This document shows, in pieces, positions 51,656 to 62,291 of a stretch of 64,000 bases of DNA. A program made the position numbers and the translations under genes. The notes under the pieces are model-generated. The model was given only the letters and a program-made list of their open reading frames with translations. It ran no database searches and was not told where the DNA came from. The number at the start of each line of letters is the position of its first letter. Position 1 is the stretch's first letter. Source of the stretch: Telopea speciosissima (lineage: Eukaryota > Streptophyta > Magnoliopsida > Proteales > Proteaceae); assembly GCF_018873765.1 (NCBI RefSeq), contig NC_057925.1, forward strand, positions 47,275,010-47,339,009, given 5' to 3'.

Positions 51656-54225
51656 CTAAAAATCGTTGAATCGTTGACGGATCAATTGATTGTATTTTTT
51701 TCTCGTGTCATCAGTCACAATTTCTGGCAAGAAAAACAAGGCACTTTAAGATGATCTCCTAACAAATGAGAGGAAAAAAAAAAAAAAAAAACAGAATAGT
51801 CTTTTATTTATTAGATATTCAAGTTTTTATGTGAAAGGTATTATATTTGTCTGTTTGGGTCTAAAGTATTTAAAGGCTGCTGGTTAAAATCGATGGAACT
51901 TTATTCTGAACCCTCATCTTCTTCCCCAACCAAGCAACCGACGACCAGCAAAGCCGCAAATGACCTGTGAATCCGTGATAAGTATTATTCTATTCTATTT
52001 ATATAGCAGCGGCAATACAAAAACCACTACCAGATACGTGTTATTCTATTCTATTGATAAACAATGATGGTTTTATTAAACCTCTATAAATAATTAGCAG
52101 TGCTAACATTTTACAGCTATGAAAAATTAATCAATTAGAAACAGTAATATTCTATCGTTGCCAAATGTAATATTATATTAATTCTTTAAAAACAGTTATT
52201 TTATACTAATTTTTTTTTTTTTCATTAATAACTAATCGCTGCTCTGAGCTAGCATTTAGCAAAGATAATATATTATTGCTGCTTCATTTTTTTTTTTTTT
52301 GATGAAATCTGCTTCATAATGATATATAGCAACAATAATATCGCCACTGATTACAAATGCATAGAATGGCAGTATTAAATTACAGATGTTGCTTCATCTA
52401 TATAATAGCAGTGGTAATAGTTTACCTTTTTATTTATCTTTCCGGTAATAAAATGGTTTATTGAGAATGAATTCGTGATTAACCTAATAAGTATCCTGAA
52501 CACAAAACTCATGGAGCCAAGGAGTGGAATTTGATCATCCTGTCTTATACGAGATTGACAGGGCCTTCCTGGCCAGGCTATCAGCAATACCATTATAAAA
52601 TTTACCTTTCTATGATCAAAGAACCATTTTCTTGTAGTGAGATGGGAAGTATAGATCCCTTTTTGCATTACACACTATGTCTTGTATTTTCAATGGTTCA
52701 AAAAAATTTAAATAAGACAAAGAATGCCACTCTTATTATTGCAGTTCCATCCCAAAATCTTAAGGCATTAGGAGGAAAATGCTCCTCAAATATATGAAGG
52801 CACCAAGGGCCTAATCAAACTGACATCTCAACACTCCCTTTCACGTTAGTTTTGGCAAATTTGGATCTATACATCAACCGGCAACTTAAGGAGGATAACA
52901 AAAGGACTTGGGTTCTAATATCATGTTGGATGGTTGAACTCAAAACCTTAAGGCATCAGGTGAAGATCGAAAACTTCTAATCAAATATATAAAAGCATCA
53001 TGTAAGGACCTAAGTAAACTGATGTGAAAATATAACTCTATGACTCCAAATATTTCAACCCTCATTACAAGAATAATTATTGTACAGACATTGATCATTA
53101 TTCTAACTGTTTTAGAAGCACTGAAAGATGGGAGGAATCACATCACAATTCAAAATGAATTGGTTCTTTGGCTCCCATTATCGTACGTACTATACTTTAG
53201 CTCCCTTTGTCATATTCCACCATTATTATTAGTATGTCATATAATAATAGAAAAGTTATGTGGAGAATGTTAAAGCTTAGCACTTAAATCATATCATTTT
53301 ATAAGTAGAGAGATAAGGCGATGCGACCTCAAAAAGAACTTTAATGCATGATTTCATTCTTTCGATAGGATGCTTGAATTGATGTGTCCCCCCTTTGCAT
53401 ATTTTGAGCATCAAAAGAAAAATTATGATCGAACTCCCAGATCCTTGCTCTCAGCACCATTATTAATCTTAAGATTTAAAAGAAGCTAGCTTAAACAAAG
53501 TTAGAAGCTATTGGGTGTGCATGATTTAATATTCCTTTATTTTAAATAATCGAAGGTTCATAATTCATATATGTGTTCATATGTTTCAATCCTTATCCTT
53601 TATTCAATGGTTGGTGGTAGGGACCATTAATTTTCTTTTTCTGTTTTTTTTTTTTTTATTTCCCTCTTGGATTGGATATGAGATAGGACCATATACGGAT
53701 TATGTTATTGGGTGTCTTTGGGGGCACTTCTATCTGGAGAAAGAGAGAGAGATATGATGATGGTTGTCTCTTCATCAAGGATCAAACAATGTTTAATTTG
53801 GTATTATTTCAGGAAAGTTCAATATTTGAATTCAGATTTTCCTTTCTCAAACGGTTTCTCTTTTCATACATCCAACGGCCCACAATGCTTGGGCACGCAG
53901 CCCAACACCCCGCCTTTGTATTGGGCTGCGTATCCGAGCACTGTGGGCCGTCGGATGGTGCGCTACATATACCCTGTCACGCTCCAGAGGACCCAACTCC
54001 CTCTTCTTCTCTCCATAGTTCCCCTTAATTTTCATTCATAATGATGTAATCACAAGTAGTCGCAACCGACAGAGTAGGGGCATCAATCGATTGGTTCGGT
54101 CCAATTTTGATTTGGCTGAACCGTTTTCAATTTGGAATTAGGTCAAACTGAAACCAAACCATTGAAACAAAGTTTGGTTTCAGATCGATATTTTCGGGTT
54201 GCCTTAACGGACTCTTATCAGTCCA
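51656..54225. other. Intergenic DNA with dispersed repeats
   Basis: AT-rich, no gene supported. A repeat of ATTCTATTCTATT words lies at ~51,985-52,060. Bases 52,660-53,130 are the second copy of the repeat at 20,090-20,470. Bases 53,871-53,958 are a palindromic MITE, listed separately. From 54,070 a GGTTCGG/TTTGGTTT-rich stretch begins that is related to 55,980-56,080, 60,050-60,880 and 61,200-61,450. Confidence 0.5.
53871..53958. mobile_element. Short palindromic MITE
   Basis: CATCCAACGGCCCACA at the left pairs with TGTGGGCCGTCGGATG at the right. The inner arms CACGCAGCCCAA and TTGGGCTGCGT also pair, leaving a ~14-base loop. 88 bp, non-coding. Confidence 0.8.
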
Positions 54226-55712
54226 TTTTTTTTTTTTTTTATGGAAATAAAGATATTTATAAACTATCAGAAGGGCACTTTTGTACAATAGTCCAGACTA
54301 CAAGGGGTATAGAGGGCATTTGCAACAAAACATCTAAACTAGTTAAGCAGAGAAGGATTGGTGAAATTTTTGAAAGAGACATCAGTGGTTCGATCCAGAA
54401 TCTTCAAAAAATAAGTTAGGACTTCAAAAGGCCATGGAGATAGGGATGGAGTTGAAAGAAGTCCAGGTAGCACTTCATTAGAGCACCAAACTTCTTTCAG
54501 CTTCAAACCTCTCAAGGCAGCAAAATCTAACCCATTCAGGATTCCAGTCAACTCTGGTTCCAAGATATGATTGTTTTTACTTCGGCTGGCTGTCAAGAAA
54601 AGGAGTTTGCCATCAATCAAAAAACCAAAGGTCCATCCAGATTTACCTATATCTCCGAAATCAAACCCTGCGCATAACAAAACAGGAAAGTCTAATATCG
54701 GTAAATCAAACCTAGGAATGGGAAAAAGGTTAGAATTATTCGAATTAGAAGATGATAAGACATCCACTTTATTGAGGGGGGTAGTATTCATATCCAATAA
54801 CCACTGGTCAATTCTTCGCAGCACCTGACCAGGGTTAGGTTTGACAAAGTTAAACACACAATTGTTTCTAACATGCCAAATAAAATAGCAAGTAATAATA
54901 AAAATAGAAAAAAAACCAAATGAGGGAGGGCTTGTCAAGCTGTCGGCCTAGCAAGGCAAAGATGCAGAAATATCTGATAGATGGGAATGATATGAATTCA
55001 GTCCTCAGACCCAAAGGACCAGCTATCCAGATGTGCTTAACCTAGTCACAAGAGAGGAAGATATGCCAGAGGGTCTCATTACAAGTGCCACAAAGAGCAC
55101 AAGTGGGATCGATCTGAGTCCATTTCGAAATAGAATCCTTAACTGGAATCTCTGCATTTAATACATGCCCGAAGAAAATATTAAGCTTAGGATGAAGTTT
55201 GAGTTTCCAAAAAAATTTCCACCATGCGATAGTAGAGAAATCAGTTAAAGAATTGCTTGAAAGAAAAGAAGCCGCTAGTTTTGTTTTAAAGCAGCCGTCC
55301 TTAACTAGGGTGCACCACCAAGAGTCATGAGAATCTGAGCAAGAGATGTTGAGGATATTGGTCAGCAGGGACGGGATTATATCCCTAATAAGATCCTCCT
55401 TCCATTGATTATTGGAGATGAACAAATTAACCTTCTTGGGGTAAATCCTTTGAGAGGGGCCGGGTTTAATGGTGAAGATCGAGATAGAGGGAACCCAGCG
55501 GTCAGTCCAAAAGTAAGTATCTTTGCCATTAGTATCTTTGCCATTACTAATCCTTCTAAAATAGAAGGATCAAAGGGGGCTAATGATCTTAGAGATATTG
55601 TTCCAGCACCATGACCCTTTTTTCAATCTGGTAGAAGGATCAAAAAGAGAAGTATGAGGGAAATACTTAGCTTTCAAAACCTTAGTCCAAACCGAATGAT
55701 TCTCAGTTATTA
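54226..55712 (-). mobile_element. 5'-truncated L1-type LINE
   Basis: Reverse strand. Poly(A) appears as the T run at 54,226-54,240. Upstream are an RNase H-like domain (54,339-54,938, with VLLCAGFDFGDIGKSGWTFGFLIDG and ILEPELTGILNGLDFAALRGL) and the zinc-binding region (55,042-55,425, with FFWKLKLHPKLNIFFGH and DPTCALCGTCNETLWHIFLSC). Further upstream is an SVWTKVLKAKYFPHTSLF / WCWNNISKI / GKDTYFWTDRWVP segment near 55,500-55,700. A 15-bp duplication (AGTATCTTTGCCATT twice, ~55,508-55,540) repeats GKDTN. Imperfect flanking words (TTATCAGTCC; TTATCAATTCC) may be an old target duplication. Confidence 0.85.
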
Positions 55713-56099
55713 TCAATTCCTTTTCAAATTTTCATATCTAGTTGTCTACACAGTAAAAAGTACTTGGAAATCATATTTTCTTTATACTATTTTTCTGTTT
55801 GTATCAGTTTTTTGGTTTTGGATTTTGGTCAGTCCGTTCCAGACTTCCAGCTCGACTTTCTACCGTTTCATAAAAGCCCAAATCCATAACTCTAAGGAGT
55901 TGTTTATTTGTATTTGAGTTGTTGTTTAGCTCTATAAGTCTAACAAAGGAGTCCAAGTCGTCTCATATTGCTAAATGTAGTGGCATATTTCAACCTTGTT
56001 TTCACTCAAGGGCTCAGTTCCATCCGATTTTCCAGATCAATTTCGGTCGAACCAATTCAGGCTGTGTCAATGAGTTATCTTGGAGAGCTTTATAATAGA
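55713..56099. other. Repeat-rich intergenic DNA
   Basis: Contains TTTTGGTTTTGGATTTTGG and GGTCGAACCAATTCAGG-type words of the GGTT-rich repeat family seen at 54.1, 60.1-60.9 and 61.2-61.45 kb. It appears to be one element split by the LINE. No gene. Confidence 0.4.
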
Positions 56100-56197
56100 G
56101 GAGATAGGGGATGGGGATAGGCCCCAAGATGATTTGAACTCATGACCTCTTATTTAAGAAGTCGGTTTTTTGCCAACTGAGCTGAACCCTGGGGTTC
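56100..56197 (-). repeat. SINE-like / tRNA-related sequence
   Basis: On the reverse strand GGTTCAGCTCAGTTGGC (A-box-like, ~56,170-56,186) is followed 31 bases later by GAGTTCAAATC (B-box-like, 56,130-56,140). This is Pol III promoter spacing of a tRNA-derived SINE head. A full tRNA clover-leaf is not possible (anticodon arm imperfect), so it is a SINE or a tRNA relict. Confidence 0.5.
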
Positions 56198-57179
56198 TAT
56201 GTGAAAGGATTCCTCATATATATTTGTAAATACAGCGTTTTAGCCATCCATTGAAAAATTAAGTTTTAGAATGGGCTGAACCTTTGCAATCATTGGGGTT
56301 TAGGTTACACCTTTGCTTTTTTTTTTTTTTTTTTTTTATGGTAAAAGTAAAGGGGTTTAGGTTACATCTTTCAATCGGTGGTTTTGAAGATTGTAATTTG
56401 ATATGTACTTTATCCAAATGGTATACTTTTTGTGATGAGTGTCGGTGGATAAAGAGGTAACATGGTAGGGCTGTTCGTTACACTTTATCCATTCATTTTG
56501 ATGTTGATATTGATTATCTTCATGCTGTTAATAAAGAGGGGTGAATGTTTACGAATGTGAGCGTATGTGAATGACTCACAATCGTTCAGATAAAATATTC
56601 TCATAAAATAGATTTCATCCAAACGGCTGTGAGTTATTTATGTACGTGAACATTCCCTGCACACGTTAATAAATGTAGTTTGATTAAACCATTATGATGG
56701 TTTTGATCAGATGGCTTTCGGAGTGGTTTGAACTGAATTCATGTTTTTTGGTAAACCAATGGTTTATTGGTTTAAATGTAGCTTTGGTTTAATTTCAAAT
56801 CAGTGGCTCTATTAATTATTATGCTTGATCGTATTTGACAAGGTCACCCACGGAATTTCCTATACGATTGCCCAGATGGAAATTCTGCATTCTATGTCTA
56901 GGGAAATGAACATTCACCTAGATTTTGTAATCTAGTTTTAACTTGGATTAGATTGGATTTGATGATAGTTCAAACTATGTGAAATTATTATTTGAAAGTC
57001 TCTTGTTAAAGGTTGATTTCTACTTGGGAAGGAAATCTAATATATATGCTTAGAACACATTTGGAACAACACTTTTCAAAGGTGGCATGTACAAACATGT
57101 GTTGGTAGGGTGACTTATAGAATTGATAATATAAACCTATGTTACAGGCTCCACTATGAATATTTTAGTTTATTGTTTT
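56198..57179. other. Intergenic DNA with the third palindromic MITE
   Basis: Holds the MITE at 56,538-56,664 and a T run at ~56,317-56,336. Otherwise AT-rich, with no gene supported. Confidence 0.4.
56538..56664. mobile_element. Palindromic MITE, copy 3 (diverged)
   Basis: Same family as the copies at 46.6 and 50.8 kb: GTATGTGAATGACTCACAATCGTTCAGAT-like arm pairing with ATCCAAACGGCTGTGAGTTATTTATGTACGTG-like arm. More diverged and independent of the tandem duplication. Confidence 0.75.
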
Positions 57180-58027
57180 GAAAGAAGGCCGGATCGAAAG
57201 CCATAAGGCTAAGAATCTATGTCGGTGTCTCTATATTAAGGCAAAGACTAAATGTCATTAAGGTAAAGAAGACATACACATATATATGTCTTGTACATAT
57301 ATTAGGTAAGGTTAGTGAGATAGTGTTATCAACTCCATATGGTCAGGAAAATAATCTAACTAGGATTTAGAAAAAGTCTTAGATCACTAAGGTGAATCAT
57401 CTAACTAAATGAGCCCTAAAGGCCTGTGTCAGAGGTCATGTGATGGACACTTAATCTATTTGAAAAAGAACTTTCCTGAATTAGGTTCAAAGAGTAAAAA
57501 CAAAGTCACTAGATGACATGTCTAGTACTATTAGATGTTTTCTCATTCTGGTTAAATGGGAAAGTAGTACCACCACAATGAAAGGAGGATGAGTTATAAA
57601 ATCTTAATCAAGTTGAATCTCACAAAATGTGGGGGTTTGTTAATTGTGGTACACACTATGGGCTAACCTAAGTGGATGTAGGAGATGAAGTCACCTACCG
57701 ATGAGAATTTTAAAAGACAAATTCTTTAAACATCCATGAGACAATGATAGATAGGGGACAAGGCTAGTAGAAAATGTCAAACTTCATGAAAGGGAGGTCA
57801 CAAACGTCGACTGCTAGGATATGGATGGTGAGCTAATCGGCTACGCAGATGAGGAAAGGTTGAAGAAGTCTGACTTCACCCTTACTCTATGGTGTAGTAT
57901 AGTTCATCAGACCTAACATCTGTTCAAGTCCTAAAGACATCTGCAACGATGTACCTGTTCTACTATATTTAATATACTCACTAATTCATTATTTTGTTCT
58001 ATCAGTATTTTGAATCTTGTGGGGGAT
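57180..58027 (+). mobile_element. copia 3' non-coding internal fragment, + strand
   Basis: Bases ~57,420-57,970 match, in inverted orientation, the non-coding stretch at 63,290-63,830 of the copia element at the window end. Shared blocks include GGTCATGTGATGGACAC, CCTGAATTAGGTT, CACTTAGGTTAG (complement) and TTCTCATCGG (complement). It ends at a polypurine-like TTGTGGGGGAT (58,018-58,028), where the LTR should begin. No coding part is left. Confidence 0.75.
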
Positions 58028-58139
58028 TATTGGAATTTTATTAAAAAATTTATACTTAAAGATTCATAATACGTTTGGTTGGGTGTGTCTTTTGGAAACA
58101 CCTTTTGGTTGTGTCCCTTCGAGGAGGTCTTGCCTTTTT

Positions 58140-58210
58140 TCTCTAACATTTTACATTTGGCCTTTCCCAGGCCCTGCTAAACGTGGGAGCCTTGTGCACT
58201 AGGTACGGCC
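58140..58210 (+). repeat. SINE 3'-end-like segment (Au-SINE-like)
   Basis: CCTTTCCCAGGCCCTGCTAAACGTGG, then GAGCCTTGTGCACTAGGTACGGCC and a T run. This is the 3' end layout I recall for plant Au-type SINEs. The Pol III promoter half is not seen. It lies within what should be the LTR of the copia fragment before it. Confidence 0.5.
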
Positions 58211-59352
58211 TTTTTTTTCTATCTAAAATCTATTTTCCGCTCTACCATAGTATGTCTGTGTCGATGAGTTGGTGAGTATAACATTCGAATTTACCTATGT
58301 AATTACATTAGTAGTGTAATTTATGTGATTAGAGAGTTGTTTTATTTTAAAAATATAAACACATATTCAACTCGGATTGCACAATTTGGGGCATTTAAAA
58401 ACCTTAAAGAGACTGTCAAACGACTCAACTCTACAACCTTCTATTCCGGTGGTACAAGAGGACGTATATTGGTGTTGTCAATCACACTTCAACTTCTACA
58501 AATATATTTCGGTGACTTACAAACTACATACAAACAGACAAGTTACATTATATTTCCAACACTAGTTCACCACTACTACATAATTTGGGGCCCCTTTTAA
58601 AGCTTTAAAGAGGATGAAGATAAGCAAGTTGCAAACCAAATTCAAGTTGCAATTCCACTGGTGTCTGGAATCCTAAACCCAGTTGAATTGACTCAACCTT
58701 TTTCCTTCTGTCCTCCTTCGTAGCTGCATGAGTGGCTCTCTCATGTCCCACCAAGAATGGATAGAAACCGATCCACATGATTTCTATTTTCAGGATCTCT
58801 CATGGAACATTTACACTTCTTTATACTTCAATAATTGCTTGCTACGCAGAACTCATTCCTTACTAGAATCCATCTCTTCTTGCTTTTCCCCAAACTCGTA
58901 CCCACTACCATTATACTCCACCTTTCCTTAGTGTAAGAAAACAAGGCCCAAAATGACGATTTGCAGAAGAAAATGCAAAGAAAAAGAGCAGACACATACG
59001 CACAAGAATGGCATGACGTATGTATTTTAGACCATTGGCAAAAAATCACCACAGCACTTTCTAGACTGAGATCAGGCTTCACCAATAACACCTAGTTTGC
59101 TACGTACGTCCCGTTAGTACACTCTAGTTTCTAAAATTCATGATTTCATCTCAAAATATGAAGTAGCAAAAGAAACCATCTGAAACAAGTATGATAAACA
59201 CATTGAGGAGGAAAGGAAATATGATCAAAAGGTAAAAAGAAAGCTCTTCAAATCTGTATTTATTCGATAAACGATTTATATGAACTAAGAACAGAATAAC
59301 ATCCATATCTAGCTTCTAAGTACATCTGATCTCCCCTAAAAGTTTTCATTTT
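58211..59352. other. Intergenic DNA between SINE-like segment and the small gene
   Basis: No gene or repeat recognised. A short direct repeat (ATTTGGGGC and TTAAAGAG words at 58,385-58,415 and 58,583-58,612) is present. The last ~100 bp (59,250-59,352) should be the 3' UTR of the reverse-strand gene. Confidence 0.4.
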
Positions 59353-59697
59353 CTACATAAGAATTGCATAGCGCATGCTATCAGTAACCATAAGATGGTT
59401 CATCTCAGAGATTCTAGCAGTGAAATCACCGGAAACCCAGACACCATCAGCACCACTAACATGAGGATGAGAGATGCAAGAGATCAACGAAAGAGGAGCC
59501 CTCACGATAGCATAAAGTATAGAGAATCCATTATTATTCCATCCATGCCGCCGTCTTCCATCGGCAGCCACCACCACGTCGTCATCGCCGCCAACAAACA
59601 TGGGCAATTCAGCTCCGGCTATGTTTTCATCAGCAACTCGACCACTCTTCCTCATGTTCCACAGATTCCGTTTCATCGTTGTCAATAGATGCCACAT
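59353..59697 (-). CDS. Conserved small plant protein of unknown function (114 residues)
   Basis: An intronless reverse-strand gene starting at ATG 59,695-59,697 (MWHLLTTMKRNLWNMRKSGRV) and ending at TAG 59,353-59,355. The frame is open for 28 more codons upstream but has no ATG there, so the start is set. The sequence has a basic N-terminus, an acidic/Gly middle (GGDDD, GRRR), GFSILYAIVRAPLSLISCI near residues 57-75, and a strongly plant-conserved tail: GVWVSGDF, ISEMNHLMV, DSMRYAILM. From memory this resembles the small family annotated as UCP031279 in Arabidopsis, often stress-induced. No enzyme motif or signal peptide is seen, and the biochemical role is unknown. Codon use is GC-richer than the flanks, as for a real gene. 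Confidence 0.75.
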   Translation of the reverse strand: MWHLLTTMKRNLWNMRKSGRVADENIAGAELPMFVGGDDDVVVAADGRRRHGWNNNGFSILYAIVRAPLSLISCISHPHVSGADGVWVSGDFTARISEMNHLMVTDSMRYAILM

Positions 59698-60049
59698 CTT
59701 CGTCGCGCCACCGCCGGGGATCGGATTAGGTGGATAAGATCCTTGCTGGGTAATAATTTGGCAAAACCATCTTAGAATCAAGGGAGGAAGGGAAGGAGGC
59801 CGGAGAGATGAAGGTCTTGGCCAGTGACCACCTTTCTAAAATCTAAAATTCTATTAGAGCTTTTGATAATTGCAAGTTGGTAGTGGTGGTGGTGGTCGCG
59901 TGAGTGTTTATCACAAAGGGTTATGGCATATGGGTGCTTCTTTTTAAGGGAACTTTGGCGTTCATTTTTTTCTACATTTGTGGGGTCTAATTTTCCTAAA
60001 GCCAAATTCGCCGACAGATATTAATTTATGGGTATGGAGTGAGATTCTT
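59698..60049 (-). other. 5' flank of the small gene
   Basis: Reverse-strand leader and promoter. A CCACCACCAC-type run lies at 59,880-59,897 (plus-strand GGTGGTGGTGG). A weak TATA-like CTTAAAAAG is near 59,940-59,948. No upstream exon is supported. Confidence 0.4.
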
Positions 60050-60885
60050 CTGGGGTGTCAAACAGTCAGTTTGGTCTGATTTTCGTCGGGTTGAATCGGT
60101 TTTGATCGAAGAATGAGTGAGAACAAAACCAAATTGTTAAGAAATTTTGGTTTTTGATCGGTTTCAGTTTTGGTTCAGTAAGATTTTGGTTTATTTCGAT
60201 TTTTCAATATCAGGTTAATTCCGATTTAGATTGATTTGATTTCGAGTTTGAACCATAATAAAATCTTATATTCATAACATGTAATAAGAAAAGATTTGAT
60301 AAAAACAATTTGAATCATGATCTTCCCCAAGTCAAACAAGTAAACAACTAAGAATAGGGAAATTGATTTGATGTGTTTCTGTTACAATCGAAACAAAGAG
60401 AAAGATAACTAATATTGAAATCAATAGATAACTAATTAGTGAGAAGATAATTTATTGAAATCACAAAATGTAATTATCAAATCATTCATTTTAAGTGTCC
60501 AACTAATTTTGTATAGTGAACAAGGGAGATTAATGGAAGCATTGTTACAATTCAATTTTCTTATTCATAATCTTATCCTCATCGATTGGTAATAATTTCC
60601 CTTACAACCAGAAATCTTCTCACTAATATAGAAATCAATGGATAATACGTTCATCTAGCTATTCAAAACCTTATATATAATCAATGATTTTTTTTATTAG
60701 TCTCATTCGGTTCGATTTTTTTTATTTTGGATATCGGTTGGTTCGGTGTGGTCAGGTTTTCAGTTGGTATCGTCATACCCCAACCCAAAACCAATCCAAT
60801 AAGGATCGGATCAGTTCAATCCGGGTTTTTTGATTGGTTTCTACCGATTTTACAGGTTTGGGCTAGGTTTTGACATCCCTACTTT
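60050..60885. repeat. GGTTTTGGTT-rich MITE-like repeat
   Basis: Starts near GGTGTCAAACAGTCAGTTTGG and ends GGCTAGGTTTTGACATCC, so the ends are roughly inverted (GTGTCAAA; TTTGACATC). The inside is rich in GGTTTCGG/TTTGGTT words and AT-rich filler. Relatives are at 54,070-54,225, 55,980-56,080 and 61,200-61,450. Non-coding. Confidence 0.55.
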
Positions 60886-61199
60886 TTACGCCCTTTCACA
60901 TAGTGAGCCAATTCACACCGACACACGCTTTTTAAACAAAATGTGGGCTTCTTCCACCTTCTCCTTAGTGAAATTTTTCACTCTAATGGTGTGGGAAACA
61001 TTTGTTGGGATTCGGATAGAGTTAGGGTTCTCTTACATGGTAGGGGAGATTGTTAAGTTTACATGCAAAAACAATAATTCCACATTGGATATATGTAGCC
61101 TAGTGTAAAAGCTTATAAGTAATTTTTTTTTTTCTTTCTAATATGCTTATAAGAACTTAGACACCCTCTCCTTACAATTAAGTATTAAGGGTGTATTTT

Positions 61200-61452
61200 A
61201 TCCAGGGGTATCAAATTGATTTCAGATTTCACCAGTTTTGGTGTGAGAATGAATGAGTCCAAAACTAATTCAATAAGGTTGCACAACACCGGTGTCTGGT
61301 TTTCTAAGGTCAATTTGGTTTCTTATCGGTTTTAGTGCGATCCGATTTGGGTTCAATATTGTAAAACACCAATCTAAACTAATCCAATAGGTTCATTTTG
61401 GTTCGGATCGATTTGGTCGAATCGTCGATTCGGGCTAGGGTTTTACACCCAC
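61200..61452. repeat. GGTTTTGGTT-rich MITE-like repeat, short copy
   Basis: Starts GGGGTATCAAATTGATTTC and ends GGGCTAGGGTTTTACACCC. The inside has TTTTGGTTCGGATCGATTTGG words. Same family as 60,050-60,885. Confidence 0.55.
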
Positions 61453-61549
61453 TAGTTTTACTTAAGTCCCAACAACCTTAATCCATAATTTATTCACTCA
61501 AAGCCCCTAACCATTGTTTGAGATTTTAATTTTTTTTTACCAAGGCAAC

Positions 61550-62186
61550 TAAGGCCTGATTTGATATGATTTCTATTTCAATTTCATGGGGTGCTTTTTA
61601 TTTCAGAAATTGTTTGGTTTGATTTTTGCATCTTATTTCAATAAAATATAGAAACTCTGAAATAGCTGAGGAGTTGTTTCAAAATTTCTATTTCACTCTT
61701 GCTCTTTAATGGACATGTGGTTAACAACTCTTATCATTTGGCAGATTCCTCATTGGAGAAGTGTCCGACACTAATTTGATGGGCAAAGTAGTAATTTCAT
61801 GTTAAAAATAAAACACCACCCTTCTCCTTCTTGTAATGGTCTCACCACCATCGCCACCCTTACTACCACCACCATGTATGCCGCCGCCACCACCACCACC
61901 ACCTCCTTTCAAGCCCAGTCCGCCTGACTTGCCACACCCCGCCTCCACCACCTCCTCCCGCTGCCATTATCCCGTTGCCACCATCACCACCTTCTCAGCC
62001 CTACCCGCCCCTCCCCCTCCACCACTACCTTTCCCAAAATTTATTCTCAGAAATTGAACTACCAAATGAATTTTTTTTATTTTTAAAATCTTTACAACCA
62101 AAACAATTTTAATTTCTTGACCAAGATTCCACTATTTCATGAAATCAATCTGAAATTAAAATAGAATTCATACCAAATCTGGCTTA
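61550..62186. mobile_element. Non-autonomous element with ~40-bp inverted ends
   Basis: Left TAAGGCCTGATTTGATATG... and right ...CATACCAAATCTGGCTTA are imperfect inverted copies, extended by TTTCTATTTCAATTTCA against its complement. The middle has a CCACCACC/CCGCC-rich block (61,845-62,035). The Pro-rich frame over it (61,836-62,057) is not a credible gene. No transposase. Confidence 0.65.
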
Positions 62187-62291
62187 AATATCAATGGAAT
62201 CCTTTAAATTTAAGCGAACACACAAAGATGGTGAATCTATACATCTTTTCTCTATTGCAGGTTAGGGAAAGTGTGGACAGGGCAGCACTAT

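Noticed and set aside
56100..56197. Functional tRNA gene
   Set aside because: A- and B-box-like words are present, but the anticodon and acceptor stems do not pair properly; called SINE-like instead.
61836..62057. Pro-rich ORF (extensin-like)
   Set aside because: Simple CCACCACC/CCGCC repeat within an inverted-repeat element; no signal peptide or SPPPP-Tyr pattern.
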